Numbered from the stretch's first letter, positions 35,535 through 44,780 are shown. The stretch: 64,000 nucleotides of DNA from Enterococcus dispar ATCC 51266 (GCF_000406945.1 NZ_KE136354.1:2166664-2230663), one strand, 5' to 3'. The notes: a model not told the origin generated them from the sequence alone. Made by a program: numbers and translations.

Positions 35535-35924
35535 ACACTCTACTCCTTATGCGTGATAATCAGACCAATGAACACAACAAAAAACGTGGATAGACGGCTC
35601 ACCAAATAAACATAAAAAATCGGAAAATTTTTTAGTTTAATTGGTTTGGTCTTCTCTCCACGTTTCACTGACTTACTTTATCTTGCGTAAGGAATAGTGC
35701 GCCGGAACAAATCAGTCTCCTTTATAAAAATCTTGACTATCACTACTATCAATATACTACTTTCAAAAATACTTTTCCATTTTCTATCTGTTGCAAAAAT
35801 TAACGATTGTCGCAGGTATTGGTAGAAAAGATAGCACCAATAAGCGCAACTTTACCATTATGTTGCACCATAGAAAAATTTTATTGCTGAAAAAATTGAT
35901 GAACAACTCCCCACTCTGATTTTT
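35535..35924. other. intergenic region with distant inverted repeat
   Basis: No supported ORF. AACGTGGA (35583-35590) and TCCACGTT (35657-35664) are complementary and enclose partly complementary sequence, which could form a leader or terminator structure. A TTGACTATCACTACTATCAATATACT stretch lies near 35731 on the plus strand and looks like a promoter without a gene. Confidence 0.35.
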
Positions 35925-37121
35925 CTAAAAGAAATCATTGCCGGCTACTTTTATTGTTGCTAAAGCCTGATTAACGCGTGTGATTTCAGCGGCAGTCATC
36001 TGTGATAGACGTTTTTTTAAAGGCAAAATTGCCTTATCTTCTGCTTTTAAAATATCATTGATTTGCAACCATTCGTTATGCTGCTCTGATTTTACCCACA
36101 GTAAAAAAGCGATGAATACTGTTAGATCAAGATAGGCTACTACTTTTGAAAATTCATTTTCAGTAAGTACTCTATCTTCACGCAGCGCGATTAAATCAAA
36201 AGGCGAGGCAATTTTTTGCGCCACTGTTTTTAAACTCATTCCTGACTCAATAGCGGCAGTTAACTGGGTATATACTAAAGCTGACATAGGTTCGGCAAAA
36301 ATAATTTTATCTTGCGGCGCTTTTTTAATAAGAAGCAAGCCGCTTAAATCAGCGACATTCGTAATATGGTTTAGCTTTGTCTGCAATTTTTTTAAAGAAT
36401 GTCGATAGTAACGATTTTCTTTAATGAAATTTATTTGACTTAAAGTAAGATAAATTTCGTCTTTGTGGGCAAGCAGATAAGACGCCTCATTTTCAGATAG
36501 CACTAAGGACGTATTAGAAGTAACACTCTTTGACAAAAAGATGTGGGTGAACACCTGATTGAAGATCACTTCGTAAACATTATTCACATCAACACGATAA
36601 TCAATTCCCAAATCGTGACTGTATTCCTCTAGGGTTATAAGAATAACTGCTTCAGAAATATTATTCAAAAACTGCATCTCACAATAAAAATTGGTTAAAT
36701 AGTGCCAAACAAAATCGATTCCTTGATACAACTGGTCATCTACCGGCTCTGCCAACTGGTAATCTAGACAAACCCCTAGGACAAGGTGAGCACCAAAATT
36801 TAAATCATATTGTTGAAAAAAATCTTTAAACCCTGTAATACTACCCTTTAATGCCTCTATTTCGTAACTTTTATATTGGATCAAGATTTTCTCATATAAA
36901 ACTTTTGTCGCTTCCACCTGCTCTTGCAAAACCTGCCGGCCTTGTTGATAGCGTTCAATAAGCGAACCTGCCTCACACTTATTTAAGACAAAGTTGATAG
37001 ACATTTCAATATTTTCAACATCTTCTACCGCAAGAACAGACGAGCCGCTTAAGCGGGATAAAATCACATTGATTAATAAGTCGCGATATTCTTGCTGATT
37101 ATGCGTTATTCCATATTCCAT
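35925..37121 (-). CDS. DUF6179 family protein
   Basis: 398 residues, mostly helical, no signal peptide or membrane helix. I recognise it as the DUF6179 type by its pairing with the DUF6323-type protein before it and by its early segment YRDLLINVILSRLSGSSVL. The function is not known. It overlaps the upstream gene by 16 bases with GAGGGGG as ribosome binding site, so both are translated together and probably act as a complex. Confidence 0.7.
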   Translation of the reverse strand: MEYGITHNQQEYRDLLINVILSRLSGSSVLAVEDVENIEMSINFVLNKCEAGSLIERYQQGRQVLQEQVEATKVLYEKILIQYKSYEIEALKGSITGFKDFFQQYDLNFGAHLVLGVCLDYQLAEPVDDQLYQGIDFVWHYLTNFYCEMQFLNNISEAVILITLEEYSHDLGIDYRVDVNNVYEVIFNQVFTHIFLSKSVTSNTSLVLSENEASYLLAHKDEIYLTLSQINFIKENRYYRHSLKKLQTKLNHITNVADLSGLLLIKKAPQDKIIFAEPMSALVYTQLTAAIESGMSLKTVAQKIASPFDLIALREDRVLTENEFSKVVAYLDLTVFIAFLLWVKSEQHNEWLQINDILKAEDKAILPLKKRLSQMTAAEITRVNQALATIKVAGNDFF

Positions 37122-37549
37122 AATGCTTCCCCCTCTGAAAGTAATGGATGATTTTCAAAATATCCAATTGTATTTTCCAAATCATTTTCGTAATGGGCAA
37201 AAACAGCTGCAATTTGCGCAATCAAATCTTCATCGCTGTAGGCATTATTTTCGGATGCCCGTAAATAGTAAAAAATCGCCGTCACCTCTTGCAACTCACT
37301 AACAAAAGGGTTTACGTCTAAACGCGTTTCCAAAAGCATTTCTGCCAGTTGTACCGTATTTTCCAAAGAGAAATCGATTAAATGATTTTCCATTAGTGAA
37401 ATATTACGGGCTTCATAAATAGCTGTCACTTGTTTAATGGTGAGCTTGTAGCCTGCAACTTTAGTTACGCGGACCAAATCGTGTTTAAGTTTAGCGATTG
37501 CTTGAGAAGAATCACTATAAAATAACGAAAAATCATTTTTAAAATCCAT
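37106..37549 (-). CDS. DUF6323 family protein
   Basis: 147 residues. A helical protein with FYYLRASENNAYSDEDLI, the typical central segment of DUF6323, and HYENDLENTIGYF near the end. Function unknown. The ATG at 37549 is chosen because AAAGGGGTGA precedes it; the reading from 37600 lacks such a site. It is always the partner of the DUF6179-type gene in the arrangement seen here, by gene overlap. Confidence 0.72.
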   Translation of the reverse strand: MDFKNDFSLFYSDSSQAIAKLKHDLVRVTKVAGYKLTIKQVTAIYEARNISLMENHLIDFSLENTVQLAEMLLETRLDVNPFVSELQEVTAIFYYLRASENNAYSDEDLIAQIAAVFAHYENDLENTIGYFENHPLLSEGEALWNME

Positions 37550-37635
37550 CCCTATCACCCCTTTGCAGACTAAATACCACAATTGTAGTAAAAAATGCAA
37601 TCTTGAATTTCAAGCAAAAATGTGGTAATATAAAG

Positions 37636-37665
37636 AAAAGGCAGAGATATATTCTCTGCCTTTTT
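37636..37665. terminator. bidirectional terminator
   Basis: Arms AAAAGGCAGAGA and TCTCTGCCTTTT with a 5-base loop. It lies upstream of the DUF6323 gene; it would stop leftward readthrough from the region of the next gene. Confidence 0.8.
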
Positions 37666-37781
37666 AACGTTTTCTTAATATTTTTGAGTACTGATTTTTA
37701 AAAGTGAAATTTGTTTAATAACAGAAATAAAATAGTAGTATCTAGTATCTCATCTATTCTGATAAGACTTAGTGAATGGCA

Positions 37782-37822
37782 AAAATGCGCCGCCTAAATA
37801 ATCATTTAGGTGGCATTTTTTT
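37782..37822. terminator. terminator downstream of small membrane protein gene
   Basis: Arms AAAATGCGCCGCCTAAAT and ATTTAGGTGGCATTTT with one or two mismatches, T runs on both sides. Together with the repeat at 37636 it fills the 380-base gap; nothing else was seen there. Confidence 0.75.
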
Positions 37823-37929
37823 ACACAAAAAACATTCAGCAAAACAGCACACCACAATTAGTGATAATTCCTGTAAACTATTATCCGCATACCTTACGAG
37901 GCCAAAAGTATGGCGTGAAATGAATTCCT

Positions 37930-38286
37930 CTACTTTTTTATTAGAAAGCCAATAACATTGCCGATCACACTGATGGGAATAAAAAAGATAAAGAAAATAA
38001 AATACCAGAAAGCTTCATTAAAATTAACAACAAATAACGTTACGAGTAATAAAGCAGAACAAAAAACAGCAAACAACAGCGCAAACTGCTTTTTATTTTT
38101 GATTTCTCTAGTAAAAAAAGACAAGAGCAAAAGTAGGGATGAAATACCACAAAGAATATAGCCAATCAATTGATTATCATCTAATTTGAATCCCACCCCA
38201 TACCCTGTTGAAAAGTAGAGTGCTGCTAAATAAATACAAACATAAAGCCCAAAGACAAATTGAATTTTTAAAAATCGCTTTTTTAT
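37930..38286 (-). CDS. small membrane protein with apparent ATA start
   Basis: The conventional reading begins at a GTG at 38196 (88 residues, three hydrophobic helices). The open frame continues upstream for 30 codons that encode a fourth hydrophobic helix preceded by basic residues (KKRFLKIQFVFG), ending at ATA 38284-38286, seven bases after AAGGGG (38294-38299). No ATG, GTG or TTG is in that stretch, so the ancestral start ATG has probably become ATA. The gene is either translated poorly from ATA or shortened to 38196. Function unknown. Confidence 0.6.
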   Translation of the reverse strand: MKKRFLKIQFVFGLYVCIYLAALYFSTGYGVGFKLDDNQLIGYILCGISSLLLLLSFFTREIKNKKQFALLFAVFCSALLLVTLFVVNFNEAFWYFIFFIFFIPISVIGNVIGFLIKK

Positions 38287-38445
38287 AATTTTTCCCCTTA
38301 AAGAATAAACAGGTTTAATCAGATATTAAGGATTCTAGGAGGATAAAACAAGTGCCCCTAGCTAGACAACTATTTAAAATTGTCTTATCGAGACAAGATT
38401 TACTCGTATCACAGACCCTAACTTACTTCCCACCTGTCTATTAAT

Positions 38446-39066
38446 CTAAAATAAGAAAAAAACATTGAGAAAAGCTATTACTACTACAAATATCGGTAAA
38501 TAGCGCGTTTGGGATTCTGGTAAGTTTGTTTTTTGGCGCCGGAAAAGTTTTGTTGCAATTTTAAAACAGCACCACCCCAGCAGTGTGCCAAAGGTATTGG
38601 TCAGTAAATCATTAATATCGGTGGCGCGATATAATGTGAAAATTTGGCTGATTTCAATTGCCAAAGAAAGGCCGCTACCTAATAATACTGTTTTACCCAT
38701 TTTTTCAAAATTACGGCTCATAAACGGAATTAAAAAACCAATTGGGATAAAAACAAAGATGTTGGCAATAAAACCGGCAGAAAAACCATCCGCTAGTGGC
38801 AGCCACTCCATTTGAGGATGAATTAATCCTTCTCCAAGACTGATTAACCGGCGAAATTCGCCAATGGTGGCAATGCCAAAAATAGCATCTAAACTGATTG
38901 CTAAATAATAAAACAGCAATAATGACGGAATTAAAATGGCAATTTTGCGTGACCAGGATAATTTTAAAACGCAAATTAAAGCTGTAATCATAATCATCCC
39001 TATTAAGGCAGCGGGATTAACAAAAAGCAGCTCGTAAAAAAAGGCAAAAATTGTATAGTTGTCCAT
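38446..39066 (-). CDS. VanZ-family membrane protein
   Basis: 206 residues with five hydrophobic helices. The VanZ-like signature is in NIFVFIPIGFLIPF, SLAIEISQIFTLYRATDIND and LLTNTFGTLLGW. Chromosomal members are common in Firmicutes and by themselves do not give glycopeptide resistance; no van genes are near. AAGGAG precedes the ATG at eight bases. A perfect 16-bp inverted repeat lies just upstream. Confidence 0.85.
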   Translation of the reverse strand: MDNYTIFAFFYELLFVNPAALIGMIMITALICVLKLSWSRKIAILIPSLLLFYYLAISLDAIFGIATIGEFRRLISLGEGLIHPQMEWLPLADGFSAGFIANIFVFIPIGFLIPFMSRNFEKMGKTVLLGSGLSLAIEISQIFTLYRATDINDLLTNTFGTLLGWCCFKIATKLFRRQKTNLPESQTRYLPIFVVVIAFLNVFFLF

Positions 39067-39085
39067 AGCTTGCTCCTTTTCTAAA

Positions 39086-39122
39086 AACGCTAGTGTACTA
39101 TTAGAGATAGTACACTAGCGTT
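39086..39122 (-). other. perfect 16-bp inverted repeat upstream of vanZ-like gene
   Basis: Arms AACGCTAGTGTACTAT and ATAGTACACTAGCGTT around TAGAG. It is 20 bases upstream of the vanZ-type start codon, where it would be in the 5' leader. It could be an operator of a TetR-like or MarR-like factor, or an attenuating hairpin. T runs follow it on the minus strand only as CTTTT-poor sequence, so an ordinary terminator is less likely. Confidence 0.65.
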
Positions 39123-39253
39123 CACTTAGCGTCAATTGCTACTACAGTATTTCTTTCCGATTTAAACAAAATCCTAATATTTACTTTTTAGCTTTTGCAC
39201 CTTTCATTTTTAACTTGCAGCCATCTTCTTCTTACAACTTTTTCCTACCAAAA

Positions 39254-39269
39254 TGTTTCACGTGTAACA
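39254..39269. promoter_or_regulatory. parS-like site (one mismatch)
   Basis: TGTTTCACGTGTAACA differs from the parS consensus TGTTNCACGTGAAACA at one base. Together with two perfect sites at 60807 and 62244 it may be a ParB (Spo0J) binding site near the origin. Confidence 0.6.
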
Positions 39270-39306
39270 ATAGAGTCACTTTTTTTAATGACAGACAAAA
39301 TTTGTT

Positions 39307-39894
39307 TTAGGAGTTTTTCTGTGCCTCTTTAATCTGCTCTGCGACTTTTTTTCGTAATTTTTTACGATAATAAGCGCGGACTTGGCGGGAAATCTTTTTC
39401 CGCTGGTTGCTTGTGGATTTGCCACGACCACGGCGATAAAGATGGGAAAGCGTATCCTGTCCAGCTTCCTTTTTTGAGACGAATTGGCTATCTGCAAGTA
39501 AGACTGCAAAGGCATGTTGTTCCGCATTACTAAGTTGGCTAAAAATTTGTTGCAACATTTCCGCCAACTCTACGTCCGCAATAAAATCAAAATCTGATGC
39601 AATTTGGGCAGCCTGGTCGTTTTCTAAAGTTTCGGGTCGGGCTTTTAGATATTTACGGCGACAATCTTGACACAACCACTGAAAACGGCGAAACAGGTAA
39701 CTGTTATTGTAGTCTTCTTTAAAAACTTCCAAATCTCTGTAATCATGTAAAAGCTCAATCAGGTTAAAACGCATTTCTTGCAAACAATCATCATATTCAC
39801 TGTGATCGGGATAAATTTGTTCTCTTGTCAAAACACGACGAAATAAAGAATCGTAATCCGCTAAGGCTTCATTCATCAGCTGTTCTTTCATCAT
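39307..39894 (-). CDS. sigma-70-like factor resembling ComX/SigX
   Basis: 195 residues. The N-terminal part (YDSLFRRVL, then EYDDCLQEMRFNLIELL and FRRFQWLCQDCRRKYL) matches the region 2 pattern of the ComX/SigH-like competence sigma factors. The C-terminal end, from about residue 135, is unusually basic (KSTSNQRKKISRQVR) and could hold the DNA-binding helix of region 4. Such factors direct RNA polymerase to late competence genes. GAGGAAAA precedes the ATG; a second ATG follows at once. It is divergent from the ComK-like gene. Confidence 0.6.
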   Translation of the reverse strand: MMKEQLMNEALADYDSLFRRVLTREQIYPDHSEYDDCLQEMRFNLIELLHDYRDLEVFKEDYNNSYLFRRFQWLCQDCRRKYLKARPETLENDQAAQIASDFDFIADVELAEMLQQIFSQLSNAEQHAFAVLLADSQFVSKKEAGQDTLSHLYRRGRGKSTSNQRKKISRQVRAYYRKKLRKKVAEQIKEAQKNS

Positions 39895-40053
39895 TTTTCC
39901 TCTTTTATTTTATTCCGGCCGGTAATATCATTTTAGAAAATCTTGTTTTACCCGTTGGCACGAAAAAAATGTGCAAAAGTTGATTTGTGAAAATAAACTA
40001 GCAAAATAATGCGTATTTTTATTTAGAAGTATCTTGGGAAAGGAAGCGATAAT

Positions 40054-40884
40054 ATGGATAATATGTCTTATGTTCCGATTGATGAAAACCGTTTGAAATT
40101 TCACCTGCGGGAGGAAATAAATCACGTCCGCCAACAGATTGCGCCTTTTTTACCACATCGGCATTTTGTTTTAACCAAAGAGTCACGTCTGCAATTAGCT
40201 GCCCATTTAATTCCTCATGCTGAACTTACACCCTGTAAAATTTACTATGCTTTAATTCCCTTTGAAAAACAAAAACAGCAGTATTCATTTGTTTTTAGTA
40301 ATGAAGGGGTATCGTTGGTTTATGGTAATCCGACGCAGCTAATGATGAAAAAAATTATTCCTTTGTATCGTTGCCAAGATAGCAGAATTTTCTTTGAAAC
40401 AGTCGCACATTTATACAATTTTAAAAAAGCACCCTTTGCTACTCGTGATTTTTGTCTTATGCCGTTAACGAGCAGCAAACTTTCACCTAAAAATACGGTT
40501 TGGCTCAATCCAGTTATTTTAGCTGACTTTTATACCAAAAATCATCAAGCTTATGTCTCCACTTTATTGGGATTTGATTGCATGATTCCAATTAAACGCC
40601 CTGCCTTAGTGAATTGTATGAGTAAAGCCTTTATTTTACATGCTCAAATAAAAAAAGAAGAAAACTACGAACGCTTTACGCATCTGGACTCAGCGGCCCA
40701 TTATTTGGGGATTGCGCCCACGCCTTTAATTAATTGTGCCTGCCAAAAAATTGACTGCGGCAATCGTATTTGGCCTAATCACTTTTTTTACCCTTTTTAT
40801 GATAAATTACGACGCGAAAAAGAAGTGCAATTGTTATGTGAAGAATACGAAGAATGGTATAGCCAAAAAAAGAAGAAACGCTAA
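40054..40884 (+). CDS. ComK-like competence regulator
   Basis: 276 residues. The middle part (FCLMPLTSSKLSPKNTVWLNP followed by a basic and hydrophobic stretch and FILHAQ) resembles the central DNA-binding region of Bacillus ComK, which activates competence genes. It is longer than Bacillus ComK (about 190) by an N-terminal extension and a charged C-terminus. AAGGA precedes the ATG. The gene is divergent from the ComX-like sigma gene. The ComK assignment is by pattern only and is moderate. Confidence 0.6.
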   Translation: MDNMSYVPIDENRLKFHLREEINHVRQQIAPFLPHRHFVLTKESRLQLAAHLIPHAELTPCKIYYALIPFEKQKQQYSFVFSNEGVSLVYGNPTQLMMKKIIPLYRCQDSRIFFETVAHLYNFKKAPFATRDFCLMPLTSSKLSPKNTVWLNPVILADFYTKNHQAYVSTLLGFDCMIPIKRPALVNCMSKAFILHAQIKKEENYERFTHLDSAAHYLGIAPTPLINCACQKIDCGNRIWPNHFFYPFYDKLRREKEVQLLCEEYEEWYSQKKKKR

Positions 40885-41039
40885 ATGGACCCATTTGGTG
40901 CTCAAGCAATAAGATGAATTCTTGATACATTCCTCTTTCATTTTTGAATTTTCCCGAAGAGTTGCTGCCTGTGGGGGAAAATAAGAAAAGCGTATCCATA
41001 ATATTTCTTGTAAAAATCCTATCATCTTTTTGCCTACAA

Positions 41040-41074
41040 AAAAGGTGCCAGCTATCTCTAGCTGGCACCTTTTC
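41040..41074 (-). terminator. terminator after dnaB
   Basis: Perfect arms AAAAGGTGCCAGCTA and TAGCTGGCACCTTTT with a 4-base loop. Ends dnaB leftward and comK-like gene rightward. Confidence 0.92.
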
Positions 41075-41076
41075 TA

Positions 41077-42450
41077 TTACATGGCATCATCACGTAAGGA
41101 TAATGAAGAAAACTTGTTATATTCTTTAATGAACATCAACTCAACTGTCCCTCTGGCACCCGAACGGTTTTTTTCGATAATCACTTCGATAATGTTATCT
41201 CTGGTGTCATCTTGTTCATCTGGATCATCTGAATCTCGCTGATAATAATCATCACGGTATAAAAAGGCGACGATATCCGCATCTTGTTCAATCGAACCTG
41301 ACTCCCGAATATCCGACATGACAGGTCGTTTATCCTGTCGCTGTTCCACCCCACGAGAAAGCTGGGAGAGAGCAATTACGGGGACTTTTAATTCTTTAGC
41401 TAATTTTTTTAGTTGGCGAGAGATTTCCGAAACTTCTTGTTGCCGATTTTCACGACCCGTTCCTTCAATCAACTGTAAGTAGTCAATTAAAATCAACCCT
41501 AAATCTTTTTTCTCTTGCGCTAGGCGCCGACAACGGGCACGAATTTCGGAAACTTTAATCCCTGGAGTATCATCAATAAAAATGCTGGCCCGCGACAAAC
41601 TTCCCATTGCCACTACCAAATTACCCCATTCTTCATCCGTTAGCTGCCCTGTTTTTAAATGCCCTGCGTCAATTAATCCTTCGGCACATAACATCCGCTT
41701 AACCAAAGACTCTGCATCCATTTCCAAACTAAAAATAGCCACCGAAGCATCCGTTTTCGTTCCAATATTTTGGGCAATATTTAAAGCGAAAGCTGTTTTA
41801 CCGACAGCCGGACGGGCCGCTAAGATAATCAATTCTCCTTGTTGCAATCCTGCGGTCATTTTATCTAAAGCTGGATAACCGGTTGGGATACCGGTGATTT
41901 CTTCATCATTTTGTGCTAATTGATCGATATTGCGAAATGTTTCTTGTAAGACATCTTCAATCGCTTGAAAGCCAATACTATTGCGGCGCTCGGAAACTTC
42001 TAAAATGCCCCGTTCTGCATCTTCGACAATAGCAGAGACATCTTCATCTTGCTCATAACCTGCTGCCACAATTTTATTTGCCGCTTGAATTAAATTACGT
42101 AATAAGGCTTTATCCGCCACAATTTTCGCATAAAAACTAATACTGCCAGCATAAGGAGTGGCTTGGGAAAGCTCCACTAAGTAACCCACACTGCCGACAT
42201 CTTCTAACGCATTGCCCCGCTCCAATTCTGCTTTTAACGTCACCACGTCGATAGCTTCATTGCGATCAAACAAATTAATCATCGCTTGATAGATTAATTG
42301 ATGGCGCCGTTGATAAAAATCTTTGGCACCTAAAACTTCCATCGCATTAATCAGCTCATCGGGAGCCAAAAAAATTGAACCTAAAACAGCCTGCTCCGCT
42401 TGGATATCTTGGGGCGGCATGCGGTCTTGCCACATATCTTCTACTGCCAT
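41077..42450 (-). CDS. dnaB: replicative DNA helicase DnaB
   Basis: 457 residues, standard length. An N-terminal primase-interacting domain (IQAEQAVLGSIFLAPDEL) and a RecA-like C-terminal domain with Walker A AARPAVGKTAF, Walker B LGLILIDYLQLI and the arginine-finger region SDIRESGSIEQDADIV. It unwinds the replication fork. AGGAG precedes the ATG. In many Firmicutes it follows gdpP-rplI directly; here 15 kb of other genes lie between. Confidence 0.97.
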   Translation of the reverse strand: MAVEDMWQDRMPPQDIQAEQAVLGSIFLAPDELINAMEVLGAKDFYQRRHQLIYQAMINLFDRNEAIDVVTLKAELERGNALEDVGSVGYLVELSQATPYAGSISFYAKIVADKALLRNLIQAANKIVAAGYEQDEDVSAIVEDAERGILEVSERRNSIGFQAIEDVLQETFRNIDQLAQNDEEITGIPTGYPALDKMTAGLQQGELIILAARPAVGKTAFALNIAQNIGTKTDASVAIFSLEMDAESLVKRMLCAEGLIDAGHLKTGQLTDEEWGNLVVAMGSLSRASIFIDDTPGIKVSEIRARCRRLAQEKKDLGLILIDYLQLIEGTGRENRQQEVSEISRQLKKLAKELKVPVIALSQLSRGVEQRQDKRPVMSDIRESGSIEQDADIVAFLYRDDYYQRDSDDPDEQDDTRDNIIEVIIEKNRSGARGTVELMFIKEYNKFSSLSLRDDAM

Positions 42451-42702
42451 AATTATAATCGCTCCTAAAAGTTTTCAGTCTACTAATTTTACATAACTTT
42501 CAGTAAAAGTACAATAAGCGTAAAAGACTATTAACATAATGATTTTTTATGATAGCCTACTTACTCAATTGAAAATAAGCACACAAAATAAAAAATCTAT
42601 TGGATGTTTGTTATATTTACCCATTTTGTCAGTGGAGGAAGGACTTGTTTTGTATAACCATTTAAACCCTGATTTTTTAACTCCAAGCTAGAAACAGTCT
42701 TG
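42451..42702. other. intergenic region between dnaB and the secreted-protein gene
   Basis: No gene or clear terminator seen. AT-rich, with the dnaB promoter expected near 42480-42560 on the minus strand. Confidence 0.35.
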
Positions 42703-43299
42703 TCATGATTTACAAATTTTTTTTTGAGCAAAGGTTGCAGTATTACTTGTTGTTACCAATGACTGTTCACTAAAATTTCTCAACTTTACTTTTTCAGGTG
42801 ATAAGCTTCCCATAGATGCTTTTGAATCGTAAAAAAACGTCAATGGTTGGGCATCAGTGAAAAGATAAATATCTTCATTTTTTTGGATAAAGGCAATATT
42901 TTCAAAAGAGTAATCCTGAGAAGTAAATAAATCTTTTAATTCCGCTACCAAAAAACCACTTAAATTGGTTTGCCAAGACTGATGAGTACGGTAGCCTATC
43001 ACAGTCTTGACTAACTTTTTATTGACATAAAAAGGAAAACAAAAAGTTGTTTCATTTAAGTCATCATTAAAAATCGAAAAAGGTTTACCCAGTGCCTGAT
43101 GCTGGTCGCTAATTTTGTCATCTACAGCCAACATGGCACTGTAATAGGGTAAACGAAACATAACCAGTTGGACTAACTCTTGTGGTGGTTCTTCAGTTAA
43201 GATGGTGACATTATCTTCGGTGGCAAGTACTGTGGGCTGCGAGAAAAACATCGTGCTACTCATTGCTAAAAAAATAAATGTTCCAATTATTTTTTTCAT
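42703..43299 (-). CDS. secreted protein of unknown function
   Basis: 198 residues. N-terminal signal peptide (KKIIGTFIFLAMSS, cleavage probable after VLATED or nearby) and a globular part with no motif I know. It has no lipobox and no LPXTG anchor. AAGGAG precedes the ATG at nine bases. The gene is isolated from its neighbours by gaps of 250 and 400 bases. A role outside the cell is likely. Confidence 0.65.
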   Translation of the reverse strand: MKKIIGTFIFLAMSSTMFFSQPTVLATEDNVTILTEEPPQELVQLVMFRLPYYSAMLAVDDKISDQHQALGKPFSIFNDDLNETTFCFPFYVNKKLVKTVIGYRTHQSWQTNLSGFLVAELKDLFTSQDYSFENIAFIQKNEDIYLFTDAQPLTFFYDSKASMGSLSPEKVKLRNFSEQSLVTTSNTATFAQKKICKS

Positions 43300-43712
43300 A
43301 AAACGCCTGCTCCTTCAATATTGATTTCAAATATAGCATTCATTCCTATGACAATTCATTATTAATTTAAATTTACAATTACACTCCTTTTAAGCAAAGG
43401 AAAAATTATTTCCTGACTAAAATCATTGCCTATTTTGTTGATCAATGTCAGTAACTAACCGCATTGTTCGGATTTTTTATGAATGCTGCTTTATTATGGT
43501 CGCCATTAAAATCAGTGTGATTAATCAGTACGCACTCGTTTTTTCTCACTACCAGGAGTAAAAGTTTTCTAACTACTAAAAGATTACAATCACTTTCATT
43601 ATATTTTTCTATTTTAGCTATTAAGTGGATAAATCGTAAAAATTAAAATAACATGTATAATGAATTGTGTTGCTTAAAAAAAGAAATCTCATTGATAGAA
43701 AGGAACGCACGT
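43300..43712. other. intergenic region upstream of the YeiH-family gene
   Basis: No supported ORF. A TATAAT at 43656-43661 on the plus strand fits as the -10 of the YeiH-type gene, but the -35 is poor. The divergent promoter for the secreted-protein gene should lie near 43330-43400. Confidence 0.4.
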
Positions 43713-44720
43713 ATGTCTGTTGACGCTTTAAAAAAAAATAAAACAATTTTACCCGGCTTTTTCTTATCCTTAGCCGTAGCAATTATCGCAAAGCTAGTAG
43801 CCATTTTACTGCCGCAACTTGGAGGAGCTACTTTAGCAATCTTACTTGGTATCATTTTGGGAAACACTTTCTTTAAACAACCCCAATTAGCCGCCGGCAC
43901 AAAATTTTCTGAGAGTCGTTTATTGGAATACTCGGTGGTCTTACTTGGATTTACCGTCACTTTTCAAACAATCAGCGAAATGGGTATTAAGGGGTTACTA
44001 TATGTCATTTTAATGATGAGTACGGTGATTATCGGTGCTTATACATTAGGACGCAAACTTGGGTTCAATGAAAAAATGGCCTTAATGATGGCCGGTGGAA
44101 ATGCCGTTTGTGGCTCATCTGCGATTGGTGCAATTGCCCCTGCCATTGAAGCCGAAGACACAGAAAAAGGCCAGATTATCACGCTGGTTAATTTACTGGG
44201 GACTGTCATGATGCTCACCTTGCCATTTTTAGGAATTCACCTGTTTGGAGATAACTTATTAGCCAAAAGTGCCCTTCTAGGCGGAACTTTGCAATCTGTC
44301 GGCCAAGTCGTGGCGGGTGCTAGCTTGGTCAATGCGGAAACGGTCCAGTTTTCAATGCTTTTCAAAATCACACGTATCATCTTTTTAGTCGTGGTGGTTT
44401 TTATTTTTGAACAAAAAGTTGCCCGTGATGGGATCGTGACAGCAAAAAAAGCTAAAAAAAAACTTCCAATTCCTTGGTATGTACTTGGCTTTTTAATTAT
44501 CTGTATCGTGAATAGTTTTTTGCCATTACCGGATTTGATTAATCAAGTTGCCCATTTCATCAGCACTTGGTTTGAAACGATTGCCTTGGCTGCGATTGGT
44601 TTACGTTTAGATTTTCGTAAATTCCTAAAAGAAGGCCCGCGCTTTTTACTTTATGGCTTATCAGTCGGCGCAGTCCAAACGATTGCTGCTTTATTCTTTA
44701 TCTTTCTTTTACACATCTAG
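43713..44720 (+). CDS. YeiH-family (UPF0324) putative transporter
   Basis: About 335 residues, roughly ten membrane helices. The family signature is MAGGNAVCGSSAIGAIAPAI near the middle, and GLRLDFRKFLKEGPR near the end. Members are called putative sulfate exporters, but the substrate is not proven. The ATG at 43713 has AAAGGA eight bases upstream; the reading from 43653 starts within the -10 region. Confidence 0.87.
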   Translation: MSVDALKKNKTILPGFFLSLAVAIIAKLVAILLPQLGGATLAILLGIILGNTFFKQPQLAAGTKFSESRLLEYSVVLLGFTVTFQTISEMGIKGLLYVILMMSTVIIGAYTLGRKLGFNEKMALMMAGGNAVCGSSAIGAIAPAIEAEDTEKGQIITLVNLLGTVMMLTLPFLGIHLFGDNLLAKSALLGGTLQSVGQVVAGASLVNAETVQFSMLFKITRIIFLVVVVFIFEQKVARDGIVTAKKAKKKLPIPWYVLGFLIICIVNSFLPLPDLINQVAHFISTWFETIALAAIGLRLDFRKFLKEGPRFLLYGLSVGAVQTIAALFFIFLLHI

Positions 44721-44780
44721 AAGGGCGCTTACTAAGTTAATCTCTATCTTATAAAAAATTTTTCTCTTTTAATTCATTAA

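Noticed and set aside
38446..39066. Glycopeptide resistance through VanZ
   Set aside because: VanZ-family proteins are common on chromosomes; no vanA, vanH or vanX type gene is in the window.
40775..41068. ORF between the ComK-like gene and dnaB on the minus strand
   Set aside because: It overlaps the end of the ComK-like gene and the dnaB terminator and has no ribosome binding site.
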